Source: Gammaproteobacteria bacterium (GTDB lineage Bacteria > Pseudomonadota > Gammaproteobacteria > Burkholderiales > Burkholderiaceae_C). Taken from it: DNA of 64,000 nt. The position numbers were made by a program, and so were the translations under genes. Below the pieces are notes generated by a model that was not told where the DNA came from, did not search any database, and worked only from the letters and a program-made list of their open reading frames with translations. Positions 6,747-15,004 of this stretch are shown here, one piece after another. Location of the stretch: positions 124,001 to 188,000 of the forward strand of contig JAHJWB010000009.1 in the NCBI GenBank assembly GCA_018828125.1, read 5' to 3'. How positions within the stretch are numbered: position 1 is the stretch's first letter; each line of letters begins with the position of its first letter.

Positions 6747-7340
6747 ATGGCCCGCAAAAGCAGCATCGACCGGTTGGACCCGGAGATCAAGGCATACATC
6801 CAGGCCATGCTCGCCTCGGGCAGTGTCACGCTGGACGAACTGATCGCTGACCTGCAGGGGCGCTTTCCCGTTGCAGCAAACGCCGGTAGCCTGCCCAGCC
6901 GCTCCGCTGTCGGTCGCTACGGCCAGAAGCTGGAGCGCCGCCTGTCAGCCATCCGCGCCAGCACCGAAGCCGCCAAGATGATCCAGGCCCACGCGGGTGA
7001 CGACAAGGATGCCCGCAGCGAGGCGCTCACCGCCATGGTGCAAACCGAGCTGTTCGAGGCCATCCTGGCGCTGCAAGAGGCCGACGAGATCGGCGAAGAC
7101 GGCGAGAAGCCCGACCCTGGCGAGCGCGTCGCGCTTCTCAGCAAGGCCGCGAAGAACATCGCCACCCTGACCAGGTCGAGCATCAACCTGAAGGAATTCC
7201 AGACCAAAGTGGAAGAAGCCACGCGCAAAAAGCTGCTGGCCGAACAAGAGGCCAACCTGCAGGAGGTCGCCAAGGCCCAGGGCATGGACGAAACCCAGGT
7301 GGACTTCTGGCGCCGCAAGTTCCTCGGCATTGGGGCCTGA
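6747..7340 (+). CDS. DUF3486 protein, Mu gp27-like (small terminase subunit candidate)
   Basis: 197 aa. The N-terminus 'SSIDRLDPEIKAYIQAMLASGSVTLDELIADL' is the HTH-like start typical of DUF3486 proteins, followed by 'PSRSAVGRYGQKLER' and a long helical region. In Mu-like phages this gene lies directly before the large terminase, and it is generally considered the small terminase subunit that recognises the phage end for packaging. The gap to the terminase gene is one base. Confidence 0.85.
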   Translation: MARKSSIDRLDPEIKAYIQAMLASGSVTLDELIADLQGRFPVAANAGSLPSRSAVGRYGQKLERRLSAIRASTEAAKMIQAHAGDDKDARSEALTAMVQTELFEAILALQEADEIGEDGEKPDPGERVALLSKAAKNIATLTRSSINLKEFQTKVEEATRKKLLAEQEANLQEVAKAQGMDETQVDFWRRKFLGIGA

Positions 7341-7341
7341 C

Positions 7342-9015
7342 ATGCACGCCGTCCAACCGCTGGCCACCACCCTGCGCACGCTGGAATGGGACGATCTGCC
7401 CGCCAGCGTGCGCGGCATTCCCGAGGGCTTCAATCCTCTGGATGACGGCGTATTGATGAAACACCAGCGCGAGGTGGCCGCCGTCCGCGCCGCCATCATC
7501 GCCGTGCCCAAGGGCCGCCGCACGGGCATCACCTTCGGCACCATGCTCGACAAGACGCTGGTGGCCGCCGCGCGCAAGAGCGCCGGGGGCGACAACGTTT
7601 TCTACATCGGCGACACCAAGGAAAAGGGCCTCGAAGCCATCGGCTACTGCGCCAAGTTCGCCCGCGTCATTGCACAGGCCCAGGGCCAGGGCATCTCTGG
7701 CGTCGAAGAGTTCCTGTTCGAAGACCAGGACGACACCGGCAAGACCCGGCACATAACCGCCTACCGCATCCGTTTCGCCTCCGGCTTTCAGGTGTGCGCG
7801 CTTTCCAGCAGGCCCGCCAACATTCGCGGGCTCCAGGGCCATGTGGTGATCGACGAGGCCGCGTTCCACCCGGATGTTCAGGGCGTGCTTGACGCTGCCA
7901 CCGCGCTGCTGATCTGGGGCGGCCAGATCACGGTCATCAGCTCGCACAACGGCAAGAACAACCCGTTCGCACAGTTCTGCCGCGATATCGAGGCCGGCCG
8001 CTACGGCACCGACGCCGTCGTGGTCACGGTCACCTTTGACGATGCCGTAGCCAACGGCCTGTACGAGCGCGTTTGCTTCATGAAGGGCACACCGCCCACG
8101 GTGGAGGGCAAGCAGGCCTGGTACGCCAAAATCCGCAACGGCTACGGCGTGCGCAAAGCCGCCATGCGCGAAGAGCTGGACGCCATCCCGCGCGACGGCA
8201 CCGGCGTCTGTCTGCCCGGCGTCTGGATCGAACAGGCCATGGTGCTGCCGCCAGAAAATGTCCTCCGCTTGGCGCTGGACGACGACTTCGTGCGCGAGAG
8301 CCCAGAAGAGCGCACAGCGTGGACGGCAGACTGGATCGAGCGCTATTTGGAGCCAGCGCTCAAGCGGCTTGATCCGCACGAACGCCATGTCTTTTCGCAG
8401 GACTACGCCCGCCACCGAGACTTTTCGAGCTGGGGCACTATCGCGCTGGCGGCGGGCATGCGGCGTCGCCTCCCGCTTTCCATCGAGATGCACAAGGTGC
8501 CCTTTGCCCAGCAGCGGCAAATCACCTGGCACTGCATCGAACGCCTGCCGCGCCGTTGCGGGGGGGCCATGGACGCGACGGGCTCGGGCGAGGCTCTAGC
8601 CGAAGAGACGGCCGACAAGTTCGGCCATGGCCACGTTCACCAGATCAAGCTCAACCGGGCCTGGTACGGCACCTGGATGCCCAAGCTGGTGCAGGGCTTT
8701 GCTGACGGGATGATCGACATCCCCGCCGACCCGAACATGGCGCAAGACCTGCGCGCCATCGAAGAGGTGGACGGCATCGCCATGGTGAGCAAGGTGCGGC
8801 GCGCCGATGTGAAAGACCCGGAGCTGTTCCGCCACGGTGACAGCGCCGTGATGCTGGCGCTCGGCTGGTTTGCATCGCTCAACCTGAGCGCCGCCATCGA
8901 CTTCACCCCCTTGCCCGCATTCCCTCGCGGCTTCGACAACCTCGGCACGGCAGACCGCGACTATGACCAGGGCGACGACTACCTGGCCCTGGTCGAGCCG
9001 CGCGCCACCTGGTAG
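7342..9015 (+). CDS. Large terminase subunit, Mu gp28-like
   Basis: 557 aa from the ATG at 7342 (a TTG at 7330 is in frame but within the previous gene). The ATPase half has 'IAVPKGRRTGITFG' as the Walker A region, 'HVVIDEAAFHPDVQG' as Walker B with the catalytic Glu, and 'WGGQITVISSHNGKNNPF' as motif III. The C-terminal nuclease half includes 'GGAMDATGSGEALAEETADKFG', an RNase H-like acidic segment. It powers headful DNA packaging at the portal. It is of usual length for the Mu gp28 family, and its neighbours (gp27, gp29, gp30 types) confirm the assignment. Confidence 0.92.
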   Translation: MHAVQPLATTLRTLEWDDLPASVRGIPEGFNPLDDGVLMKHQREVAAVRAAIIAVPKGRRTGITFGTMLDKTLVAAARKSAGGDNVFYIGDTKEKGLEAIGYCAKFARVIAQAQGQGISGVEEFLFEDQDDTGKTRHITAYRIRFASGFQVCALSSRPANIRGLQGHVVIDEAAFHPDVQGVLDAATALLIWGGQITVISSHNGKNNPFAQFCRDIEAGRYGTDAVVVTVTFDDAVANGLYERVCFMKGTPPTVEGKQAWYAKIRNGYGVRKAAMREELDAIPRDGTGVCLPGVWIEQAMVLPPENVLRLALDDDFVRESPEERTAWTADWIERYLEPALKRLDPHERHVFSQDYARHRDFSSWGTIALAAGMRRRLPLSIEMHKVPFAQQRQITWHCIERLPRRCGGAMDATGSGEALAEETADKFGHGHVHQIKLNRAWYGTWMPKLVQGFADGMIDIPADPNMAQDLRAIEEVDGIAMVSKVRRADVKDPELFRHGDSAVMLALGWFASLNLSAAIDFTPLPAFPRGFDNLGTADRDYDQGDDYLALVEPRATW

Positions 9016-9021
9016 CACCCC

Positions 9022-10626
9022 ATGGCAACCTCTCGCATCCTCGGCCCAGACGGCCAGCCCATCGCAATCCCCGACCTCCAAGAGCCGCAAACATCGCGGC
9101 TCCTTCACTTGCAGCGCGAGCTGCAAAGCCACCCCACGCGTGGCCTCACCCCCTCACGCTTGGCAAAGATTCTGGACGCAGCCGAGGCGGGCGACCTGAT
9201 CGCCCAGTTCGAGTTGTTCGAGGACATGGAAGAAAAGGACGGCCACATCGCCGCCGAAATGGGCAAGCGCCGCCGCGCCTGCGTGCTGGATTGGGATGTG
9301 GTGCCGCCCGAAGGGGCGAGCGCAGCAGAGAAGGCGGCGGCAGAACAGGTGGGCGAGCTGCTCACCGAGATCCCCGACTTCGAAGACATGGTGTTTGACC
9401 TCACCGACGCCATCGGTAAGGGCTATGCATGCCTTGAACTCGAATGGCACCGCGTGGAAGGCTACTGGGTGCCCAAGACCATCACCCACCGCCCCCAGTC
9501 CTGGTTCACCCTGCGCCGTGGCTACCGGCAAGAGCTGCGCCTGCGCTCCAACAACGTGACCGATGGCGTCATGGGCGATCCCCTCACGCCCTTCGGCTGG
9601 GTCACCCATGTGCACAAAGCCAAGAGCGGCTACCTGGAGCGCTCGGCACTGTTCCGCCAACTGGTGTGGACCTACCTGTTCAAGAACTACAGCGTAGGCG
9701 ACCTGGCAGAGTTCTTGGAGATCTACGGCATCCCCCTGCGCATCGGCAAATACCCCGCTAGCGCCAGCGAAAAAGAGAAGTCCACGCTGCTGCGCGCCCT
9801 GGCCTCGGTAGGCCACAACGCGGCGGGCATCATCCCCGAGGGCATGCTGATCGACTTCAAGGACGCAGCCACGGGCGACCCGGCAGCGTTCGAACTCATG
9901 ATCAGCTGGTGCGAGCGCAACCAATCCAAGGTGATCCTGGGCGGCACGCTCACCAGCGGGGCCGATGGCAAGAGCAGCACCAACGCCCTGGGCAACGTCC
10001 ACAACGAAGTCCGCAAAGACCTGCGCGATGGCGACGTGCGCCAGGCCAACACCACCCTCACACGCGACCTGGTGTTTGCGGTGGCCTCCCTCAACGGCCT
10101 TGTACCTGGCGGGCAGCGCCGTGCGCCTCTGTTTCGCCTGAACGCCCAGGAGCGTGAAGACCTCAAAACCTTCGCCACGGCGCTGCCGCCACTGGTGGCC
10201 ATGGGCGTTCGCCCCACCGTAGCCTGGGCGCATGAGCGCCTGGGCATCCCCACGCCCCAAGACGGCGAGCCGGTGCTCATGCCTGCCAATCAGCAGCCCA
10301 TGCCGCTGCTGCCCACCGCCACCGCAGCCACCACAGCCCTGGTGCCCATCACAGGCACGGCGGCGCCCGGCGAGCTGCCGCCGCCCCAGCAAATGCAGCC
10401 GCAGCTCGCGGGCAACCTGGCCCCCGCCGTAGGCGCTTGGCTTGACCAGGTGCGCGATCTGGTGATGACGGCGCAGTCACTGGCAGAGATACGCGATGGC
10501 CTGGACGCACTGCTGCCCGACATGACGCTGGACCAATACGCCGCCGCCATGGCCGTGGCACTGCGCTCGGCTGAGATGGCGGGCCGGTATGAGGTGATGC
10601 AAGAGGCATCCGGGAGCGGGGCCTAG
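9022..10626 (+). CDS. Portal protein, Mu gp29-like (DUF935)
   Basis: 534 aa. Family hallmarks include 'LTPSRLAKILDAAEAGDLIAQFELFEDMEEKDGHIAAEMGKRRRA' near the N-terminus, 'FEDMVFDLTDAIGKGYACLELEW', and 'EIYGIPLRIGKYPASASEKEKSTLLRAL', all typical of DUF935 portal proteins. The C-terminus is Pro/Ala-rich and then helical (LDQVRDLVMTAQSLAEIRDGLDALLP). The portal is the dodecameric channel at one capsid vertex, to which terminase docks. It is six bases downstream of the terminase gene. Confidence 0.92.
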   Translation: MATSRILGPDGQPIAIPDLQEPQTSRLLHLQRELQSHPTRGLTPSRLAKILDAAEAGDLIAQFELFEDMEEKDGHIAAEMGKRRRACVLDWDVVPPEGASAAEKAAAEQVGELLTEIPDFEDMVFDLTDAIGKGYACLELEWHRVEGYWVPKTITHRPQSWFTLRRGYRQELRLRSNNVTDGVMGDPLTPFGWVTHVHKAKSGYLERSALFRQLVWTYLFKNYSVGDLAEFLEIYGIPLRIGKYPASASEKEKSTLLRALASVGHNAAGIIPEGMLIDFKDAATGDPAAFELMISWCERNQSKVILGGTLTSGADGKSSTNALGNVHNEVRKDLRDGDVRQANTTLTRDLVFAVASLNGLVPGGQRRAPLFRLNAQEREDLKTFATALPPLVAMGVRPTVAWAHERLGIPTPQDGEPVLMPANQQPMPLLPTATAATTALVPITGTAAPGELPPPQQMQPQLAGNLAPAVGAWLDQVRDLVMTAQSLAEIRDGLDALLPDMTLDQYAAAMAVALRSAEMAGRYEVMQEASGSGA

Positions 10627-10683
10627 AAGCCGCGCAAGGTCGCAGCCGCCCCCGTTGCACGCCCACGCCCGCGTCATCGCCCC

Positions 10684-10695
10684 ATAAACGTTTAT
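10684..10695. promoter_or_regulatory. 12-bp palindrome upstream of the gp30-like gene
   Basis: ATAAACGTTTAT is a perfect palindrome in the 92-nt gap between the portal and MuF-like genes. It is followed by AAAAG, giving an AT-rich patch in very GC-rich surroundings. It could be part of a promoter (TTTATAAAA) or a binding site. There is no direct evidence for either. Confidence 0.3.
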
Positions 10696-10718
10696 AAAAG
10701 CCCTCTGGCCCCTATCGC

Positions 10719-11957
10719 ATGCCGAACGCCGCCTACGGATCGCTCCCTTTCGCCGAACAGTCCGAATTCTTTCGCCGCAAGCTCAACCTGCCGACCGATG
10801 GGTGGACCGACATTTACACCCGCGAGCATGACTGGGCATTCGTGGTGGCCGGGGCCAACCGCGACGCCATCGTGGCCGACTTTCGGGAGGCCGTGGAGAA
10901 GGCTATCGGGGGCGGGAGCACCTTGGAAGATTTCCGCAAAGACTTCGACCGCATCGTCGCTACGCACGGCTGGGACTACAACGGCGGGCGCAATTGGCGC
11001 AGCCGCGTCATCTACGACACCAACCTGGCCACCAGCTACGCGGCCGGGCGCTGGCAGCAGCTGCAGGCCGCGCCGTACTGGCAGTACGACCACCAGGACT
11101 GGGTAGAGAACCCGCGCCCCCTGCACGTGAGCTGGGACGGCCTGGTGCTGGAGCGTGAAAACCCTTTCTGGCAAACCCACTTCCCCCCGAACGGCTGGGG
11201 GTGCCACTGCAAGGTCAAAGGCTTGTGGCCACGCGACCTGCAGCGCCTGGGCAAGTCCGGGCCCGACCAGGCCCCTGCAGTCAACCTGGTGGAACGCACC
11301 ATAGGCCAGCGCAGCATCAATGGCCCGCGCACCGTGCGGCTGCCCGAAGGCATCGACCCCGGCTTTGAATACGCGCCGGGTTCGAACCGCCTGCGCAGTG
11401 CCATCCCGCCCGAGCGCCCCGATCCCCCCATCCCTGGCAGTGCTGGCGGCCCCGGCCTGCCCAACCGCCTCCCGCTCGATCCGCTGCCGCCGCCCCTGCC
11501 AGTACCGGCCAGCGATCTGCTGCCCCCGGGCCTGCCGCCGCAGCAGTACGTCGATGCCTACCTGGGCGCCCTGGGGGCAGAGCCTGGCGTACCGGCCATC
11601 GTGCGCGACGTGATCGGCGAGCGGCTGGTAGTGGGGCAAGAGTTGTTCACGGATGCCAAGGGCAACCTCAAGGTCACCAAACGGGGCCGCGAGCAATACC
11701 TGCCGCTGCTGGCCCGCACGCTGTTAGAGCCCGATGAGATCTGGGCGCGCCTCGAATGGATGCACTCACAAGCCCGCGCGGTTGTGCGCCGCCGCTATGT
11801 GGCCCGGTTTGCCGTTGAGGGCGAAGAGGCCCCGGCGCTGGCAGTTTTCGAGCTGGGCGCCGATGGCTGGAGTGGCGTCACCACGTTCCAGGGTGCCACG
11901 CAGAGCGAAGAGGAGTGGCGTGTGGGCGTGCTGCTGTACCGGCGCATGGTGGATTGA
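10719..11957 (+). CDS. Phage head morphogenesis protein, Mu gp30-like (MuF domain)
   Basis: 412 aa. The N-terminal half contains the MuF pattern: 'IYDTNLATSYAAGRWQQL', 'PYWQYDHQDWVENPRPLHVSWDGLVLERENPFWQTHFPPNGWGCHCKVKGL' with two Cys, typical of the minor head protein family (SPP1 gp7/Mu gp30). A Pro-rich linker (about residues 215-275) leads to a C-terminal domain with 'VTKRGREQYLPLLARTLLEPDEIWARLEW', resembling the 'phage Barnase-EndoU-ColicinE5/PBECR' type extension found on some MuF proteins. Such C-terminal domains may be injected effectors; this is a suggestion only. Confidence 0.85.
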   Translation: MPNAAYGSLPFAEQSEFFRRKLNLPTDGWTDIYTREHDWAFVVAGANRDAIVADFREAVEKAIGGGSTLEDFRKDFDRIVATHGWDYNGGRNWRSRVIYDTNLATSYAAGRWQQLQAAPYWQYDHQDWVENPRPLHVSWDGLVLERENPFWQTHFPPNGWGCHCKVKGLWPRDLQRLGKSGPDQAPAVNLVERTIGQRSINGPRTVRLPEGIDPGFEYAPGSNRLRSAIPPERPDPPIPGSAGGPGLPNRLPLDPLPPPLPVPASDLLPPGLPPQQYVDAYLGALGAEPGVPAIVRDVIGERLVVGQELFTDAKGNLKVTKRGREQYLPLLARTLLEPDEIWARLEWMHSQARAVVRRRYVARFAVEGEEAPALAVFELGADGWSGVTTFQGATQSEEEWRVGVLLYRRMVD

Positions 11958-11970
11958 GCCGGAAACAAAA

Positions 11971-11998
11971 GAGCCAACACGACGCCACGTGCTGGCTC
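11971..11998 (+). terminator. Hairpin downstream of the gp30-like gene
   Basis: GAGCCAACACG and CGTGCTGGCTC form an 11-bp stem with one mismatch around a 6-nt loop, 13 bases after the stop at 11957. There is no T-run after it, so it may be an mRNA processing or stability element rather than an intrinsic terminator. The next gene (12076) has its own ribosome binding site (TAGGAGAA). Confidence 0.4.
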
Positions 11999-12075
11999 CT
12001 CCGGGTGTAGGGTCGGTGGGCCTGGCGCGGCCTTCTCACCCGATGAGTTGATTTCAATTGTAGGAGAACACGGCC

Positions 12076-12636
12076 ATGGCAGGAACCCACGTCACATACA
12101 TCGTCGAAGACCAGGCGGTGCGCGACATGCTTGCGCGCCAAGCACTTCCGCCTGATGCCGAGCTGGCGTCGCAGTTGGGCGAATACCTGCAGTCGTCCAC
12201 CGAGGCGCGCTTTAAAACGCAGACCGCCCCAGACGGCACGCCATGGGCGCCGTTGAAACCCCGTTACGCCAAACGCAAGAAATACCACAAGGACAAGGTG
12301 CTCACTCTGCGCGGCTACTTGCGCGGCGGCATTCATTTCCAGGTGGGGGCGGACAACTCTGTCCAGGTAGGCACCAACGCCAAGTACGGTGCCATCCATC
12401 AGTTTGGCGGTGCCATCGAGATGCCCGCGCGCCAAGCCACTGTGCGCTACCGCAGCGAGGCGGGGCGGGTGTTGTTTGCGAGCAAGAAGCACCAGGGCGC
12501 AATGGAGCGCCAAGTCACCATCCCAGCCCACGAGGTCAACATGCCCGCGCGGCCTTTCCTGGGCATCAGCGCTGAGGATGATCGAGAGATTCGAAGCATT
12601 GTGCTTGCATGGATCGATTCGAAAAAGACCGAATAA
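12076..12636 (+). CDS. Virion morphogenesis protein, Mu gpG-like
   Basis: 186 aa. The segment 'SSTEARFKTQTAPDGTPWAPLKPRYAKRKKYHKDKVLTLRGYLRGGIHFQVGADNSVQVGTNAKYGAIHQFGG' is the hallmark of the phage virion morphogenesis family (Mu gpG, P2 gpS relatives). The C-terminus 'MPARPFLGISAEDDREIRSIV' is also typical. These proteins act in tail completion or head-tail joining. It is the last core gene before the second cargo insertion. Confidence 0.88.
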   Translation: MAGTHVTYIVEDQAVRDMLARQALPPDAELASQLGEYLQSSTEARFKTQTAPDGTPWAPLKPRYAKRKKYHKDKVLTLRGYLRGGIHFQVGADNSVQVGTNAKYGAIHQFGGAIEMPARQATVRYRSEAGRVLFASKKHQGAMERQVTIPAHEVNMPARPFLGISAEDDREIRSIVLAWIDSKKTE

Positions 12637-12676
12637 GAGCTGCTGCAGAATGGGCGTATTCCCAAGGAGATACCAC

Positions 12677-13690
12677 ATGCCTGCTCACGAACCTGTCCGA
12701 TCCACCGAACAGAAAGACAGTGATCTGCTGACCACAGCAGCTTCGCTTGTCACTACCGGGCTGGCACCAATTCCTTTGCCGATTAAAAAAAGGGCAATAG
12801 AAGCAATCTCAATGCTCATTGGTGCGGGAGTCGATAGGTGGACAGCCAAACTTGAAGAATCGCCCGCAATCACACGCGCACACACCGCCGCTCAGGTTCG
12901 AGTCATTGACGCAATTGGCGCCAAAGTTGCGGACCAACTCGAAATATCTCCCGACTTGGCTGCAGATGCGTTGCAGCAACATGCATCCAAGATAGTGAGA
13001 AATCATCGGAATGTAAAAAAGGTAGTGGATCAAGCTTGCCGGGAGCTGATAGAACCGTGGTTGCTGCCTGACGCTTCAGAGGATCAAAAAGAACTCAGCG
13101 ACGATTGGCTAAACGCATTCCAAACAGAGGCTGAAAAAATGAGCAGCGCCTACATGCAGGCCGTGTTTGGAAAAATACTCGCCAGCGAGATCCGCAAACC
13201 GGGCAGCGTTTCGCTGCGAACGATTAGCTTGGTGGCACATCTTGACCGAGAAGTCGCGGAGTTTTTCGCCATCTACTGCTCAATGGCGGGGGGGTACCTG
13301 GAAGGGAATGAAATCCGCATCGTTATGCTGATGAGCGCAGGTCGGAATCCAAGTCGAAACGGTTTAGGTGAATTTGGACTCAGCTTTCGAGCACTTATGG
13401 TCCTCGTTGAATATGGGCTACTTTTATCTGAGCTATCCACTACTCAAGTAATCGAGCTCAAGGGCACCAACAACGTGATTGACTTTATCTATTGCGGCTC
13501 TCGGTGGAAGGCGATGGATAGTGCTCCTACTCATGCAGCGCGCAACATCAATCTAACGGGAGTCATGGCCAGCAGGGCTGGCTCGGAGCTCTTCACCGCA
13601 GTCGCCCCTGTGAGAAACCCGCAGTACGAGGCGCTTATGGTCGAGTCCTGGCGGACGCTCGGCTTCAAAGTTGCAATGTCGAGAAACTGA
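12677..13690 (+). CDS. DUF2806-like cargo protein
   Basis: 337 aa from the ATG at 12677, with AAGGAGA at 12664-12670. The block 'WLNAFQTEAEKMSSAYMQAVFGKILASEIRKPGSVSLRTISLVAHLDREVAEFF' matches what I know of DUF2806. A moderately hydrophobic N-terminal stretch (residues 18-48) may contact a membrane. Base composition is distinctly more AT-rich than the flanking head genes. It interrupts the Mu-like order between gpG and the protease gene and ends just before the shared 18-bp motif. It is probably a lysogenic-conversion or defence gene. The biochemical function is unknown. Confidence 0.7.
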   Translation: MPAHEPVRSTEQKDSDLLTTAASLVTTGLAPIPLPIKKRAIEAISMLIGAGVDRWTAKLEESPAITRAHTAAQVRVIDAIGAKVADQLEISPDLAADALQQHASKIVRNHRNVKKVVDQACRELIEPWLLPDASEDQKELSDDWLNAFQTEAEKMSSAYMQAVFGKILASEIRKPGSVSLRTISLVAHLDREVAEFFAIYCSMAGGYLEGNEIRIVMLMSAGRNPSRNGLGEFGLSFRALMVLVEYGLLLSELSTTQVIELKGTNNVIDFIYCGSRWKAMDSAPTHAARNINLTGVMASRAGSELFTAVAPVRNPQYEALMVESWRTLGFKVAMSRN

Positions 13691-13706
13691 GAGAACTGGG
13701 CCTCCC

Positions 13707-13732
13707 GCAAATAGGGTCCTGGTTCCCAATAC
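13707..13732 (+). promoter_or_regulatory. Second copy of shared motif, upstream of the head operon
   Basis: GGTCCTGGTTCCCAATAC at 13715-13732 is identical to 4274-4291. Upstream, GCAAATAG (13707-13714) aligns with GCATTTAA of the first copy. A leader hairpin (GCCGCC-N6-GGCGGC, 13745-13762) follows and abuts the protease ATG; the first copy also has a leader hairpin. The position matches the Mu PI late promoter. The promoter function is inferred. Confidence 0.55.
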
Positions 13733-13762
13733 TTTGCGCGCCCCGCCGCCGACCATGGCGGC

Positions 13763-14965
13763 ATGCATCAACGCACCGCCTCCCGTAACACCCGCATAGC
13801 CGTTTGCAGCGCAGGCGCCGCCGCCCTGGCCATCGCCGCCTGCACCTTCGGCGTGCCCGCCAAGACCGCGCAGACGGCGGGTGGCACGGTGATGCTGCAG
13901 GTCACCCCCGCGGGCACCTTCAAACCCAACGACGGGCGCGAGCTCAAGCCCGGCGCCTGGCGCATCGATGCCGCCAGTGCGGAAAGCGTCATCGCGCGTT
14001 TCAAGGCGCGTGGTAAGCCTCCAGTCATCGACTACGAGCACCAGACCCTCAAGAAGGAAACCAACGGTCAGCCCGCGCCCGCCGCCGGTTGGATGCGTGA
14101 GCTGCGCTGGGTCGAGGGCCAGGGCCTGTACGCGCTGGCCGAGCTGACCGCCCGCGCCCGTGAGTACATCGGCGCAGGCGAGTACCTCTATTTCTCCCCG
14201 GTGTTTGAGTACGACCCCGCCACCGGCGAGGTGCTCGCCATCCACATGGGCGCGCTCACCAATGACCCCGGCATTAGCGGCATGGAGCCGCTCTCCCTCG
14301 TCGCCGCCGCTACCGCCGCATTTCTCCCCACCAACCTTCCCCCACAGGAGACATCCGTGAACCCCTTGCTCAAAGCCCTGCTGGCCGCCTTCGGCCTGCC
14401 CGACACCACCACCGAACAACAGGCCACCGCCGCGTTGACGGCACTCGGCCCGCTGAAGCCCCTGCAGGAGCGCGCCGCAGTGGCCACCGCCGCATGCACC
14501 GCGCTGCAGCTGCCCGCCGATGCCACGCCCGAAGCGGTCACCGCCGCGTGCACCACTCTGCGCACGGCCCAACCAGGCACACCTGACCCGGCCAAGTTCG
14601 TGCCCATTGAATCGGTCACCGCCCTGCAGGGCCAGATCGCCACCCTCACGGCCCGCCAGCTCGAAGCCGACGTGGAAGCGCAGATCAAGCCCGCATTGGC
14701 CGATGGCCGCCTGTTGCCTGCGCTGGAAGGCTGGGCGCGCGGCCTGGGCAAGTCAGACATCGCCGCGCTCACCGCCTACCTGGGCGCAGCCAAGCCCATT
14801 GCGGCACTGGCAGGCACCCAGACCAACGGAAAGCCGCCCGCCAACACCGCCAGCGGTGACCAGCAGCTCAGCGCTGACGAGCTGGCCGTTTGCAGCGCCA
14901 TGGGCCTGACGCCCGAGGCGTACCGCAAGGCCGGTACCGCCGTGGCCACAGGCGCCGCTGCCTGA
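13763..14965 (+). CDS. Capsid maturation protease with C-terminal scaffold, Mu gpI-like
   Basis: 400 aa. The protease domain spans about residues 42-190: 'VMLQVTPAGTFKPNDGR', 'PPVIDYEHQTLKKETNGQPAPAAGWMRELRW' with the conserved D-x-E-H block, and 'EYLYFSPVFEYDPATGEVLAIHMGALTNDPGI' carrying the Ser and Asn-Asp-Pro signature of the Mu-like protease family. The C-terminal 200 residues are Ala/Thr-rich and helical, the scaffold part. An internal GTG with its own ribosome binding site would yield this part alone. No Shine-Dalgarno sequence precedes the ATG at 13763; a hairpin lies there instead. Confidence 0.88.
   Translation: MHQRTASRNTRIAVCSAGAAALAIAACTFGVPAKTAQTAGGTVMLQVTPAGTFKPNDGRELKPGAWRIDAASAESVIARFKARGKPPVIDYEHQTLKKETNGQPAPAAGWMRELRWVEGQGLYALAELTARAREYIGAGEYLYFSPVFEYDPATGEVLAIHMGALTNDPGISGMEPLSLVAAATAAFLPTNLPPQETSVNPLLKALLAAFGLPDTTTEQQATAALTALGPLKPLQERAAVATAACTALQLPADATPEAVTAACTTLRTAQPGTPDPAKFVPIESVTALQGQIATLTARQLEADVEAQIKPALADGRLLPALEGWARGLGKSDIAALTAYLGAAKPIAALAGTQTNGKPPANTASGDQQLSADELAVCSAMGLTPEAYRKAGTAVATGAAA
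14357..14965 (+). CDS. Scaffold protein from internal start within protease gene (Mu gpZ-like)
   Basis: In-frame GTG at 14357 (198 codons into the protease gene) preceded by AGGAG at 14346-14350 with six-base spacing. The product would be 202 aa starting (V)NPLLKALLAAFGLPDTTTEQQ. It lacks the protease domain and consists of predicted helices. In Mu, gpZ scaffold is translated from within gene I, so this layout is expected. The ribosome binding site is visible; expression is inferred. Confidence 0.7.
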   Translation: MNPLLKALLAAFGLPDTTTEQQATAALTALGPLKPLQERAAVATAACTALQLPADATPEAVTAACTTLRTAQPGTPDPAKFVPIESVTALQGQIATLTARQLEADVEAQIKPALADGRLLPALEGWARGLGKSDIAALTAYLGAAKPIAALAGTQTNGKPPANTASGDQQLSADELAVCSAMGLTPEAYRKAGTAVATGAAA

Positions 14966-15004
14966 TCGCCGCCACCCCCTTCACCCACCGGAGACCCAAG
15001 TCCC

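Noticed and set aside
7183..8532. 449-codon minus-strand frame opposite the terminase gene
   Set aside because: Shadow frame; terminase motifs are all on the plus strand.
12389..12676. In-frame upstream extension of the DUF2806-like gene
   Set aside because: It overlaps the gpG-like gene and lacks a ribosome binding site; ATG 12677 has AAGGAGA upstream.
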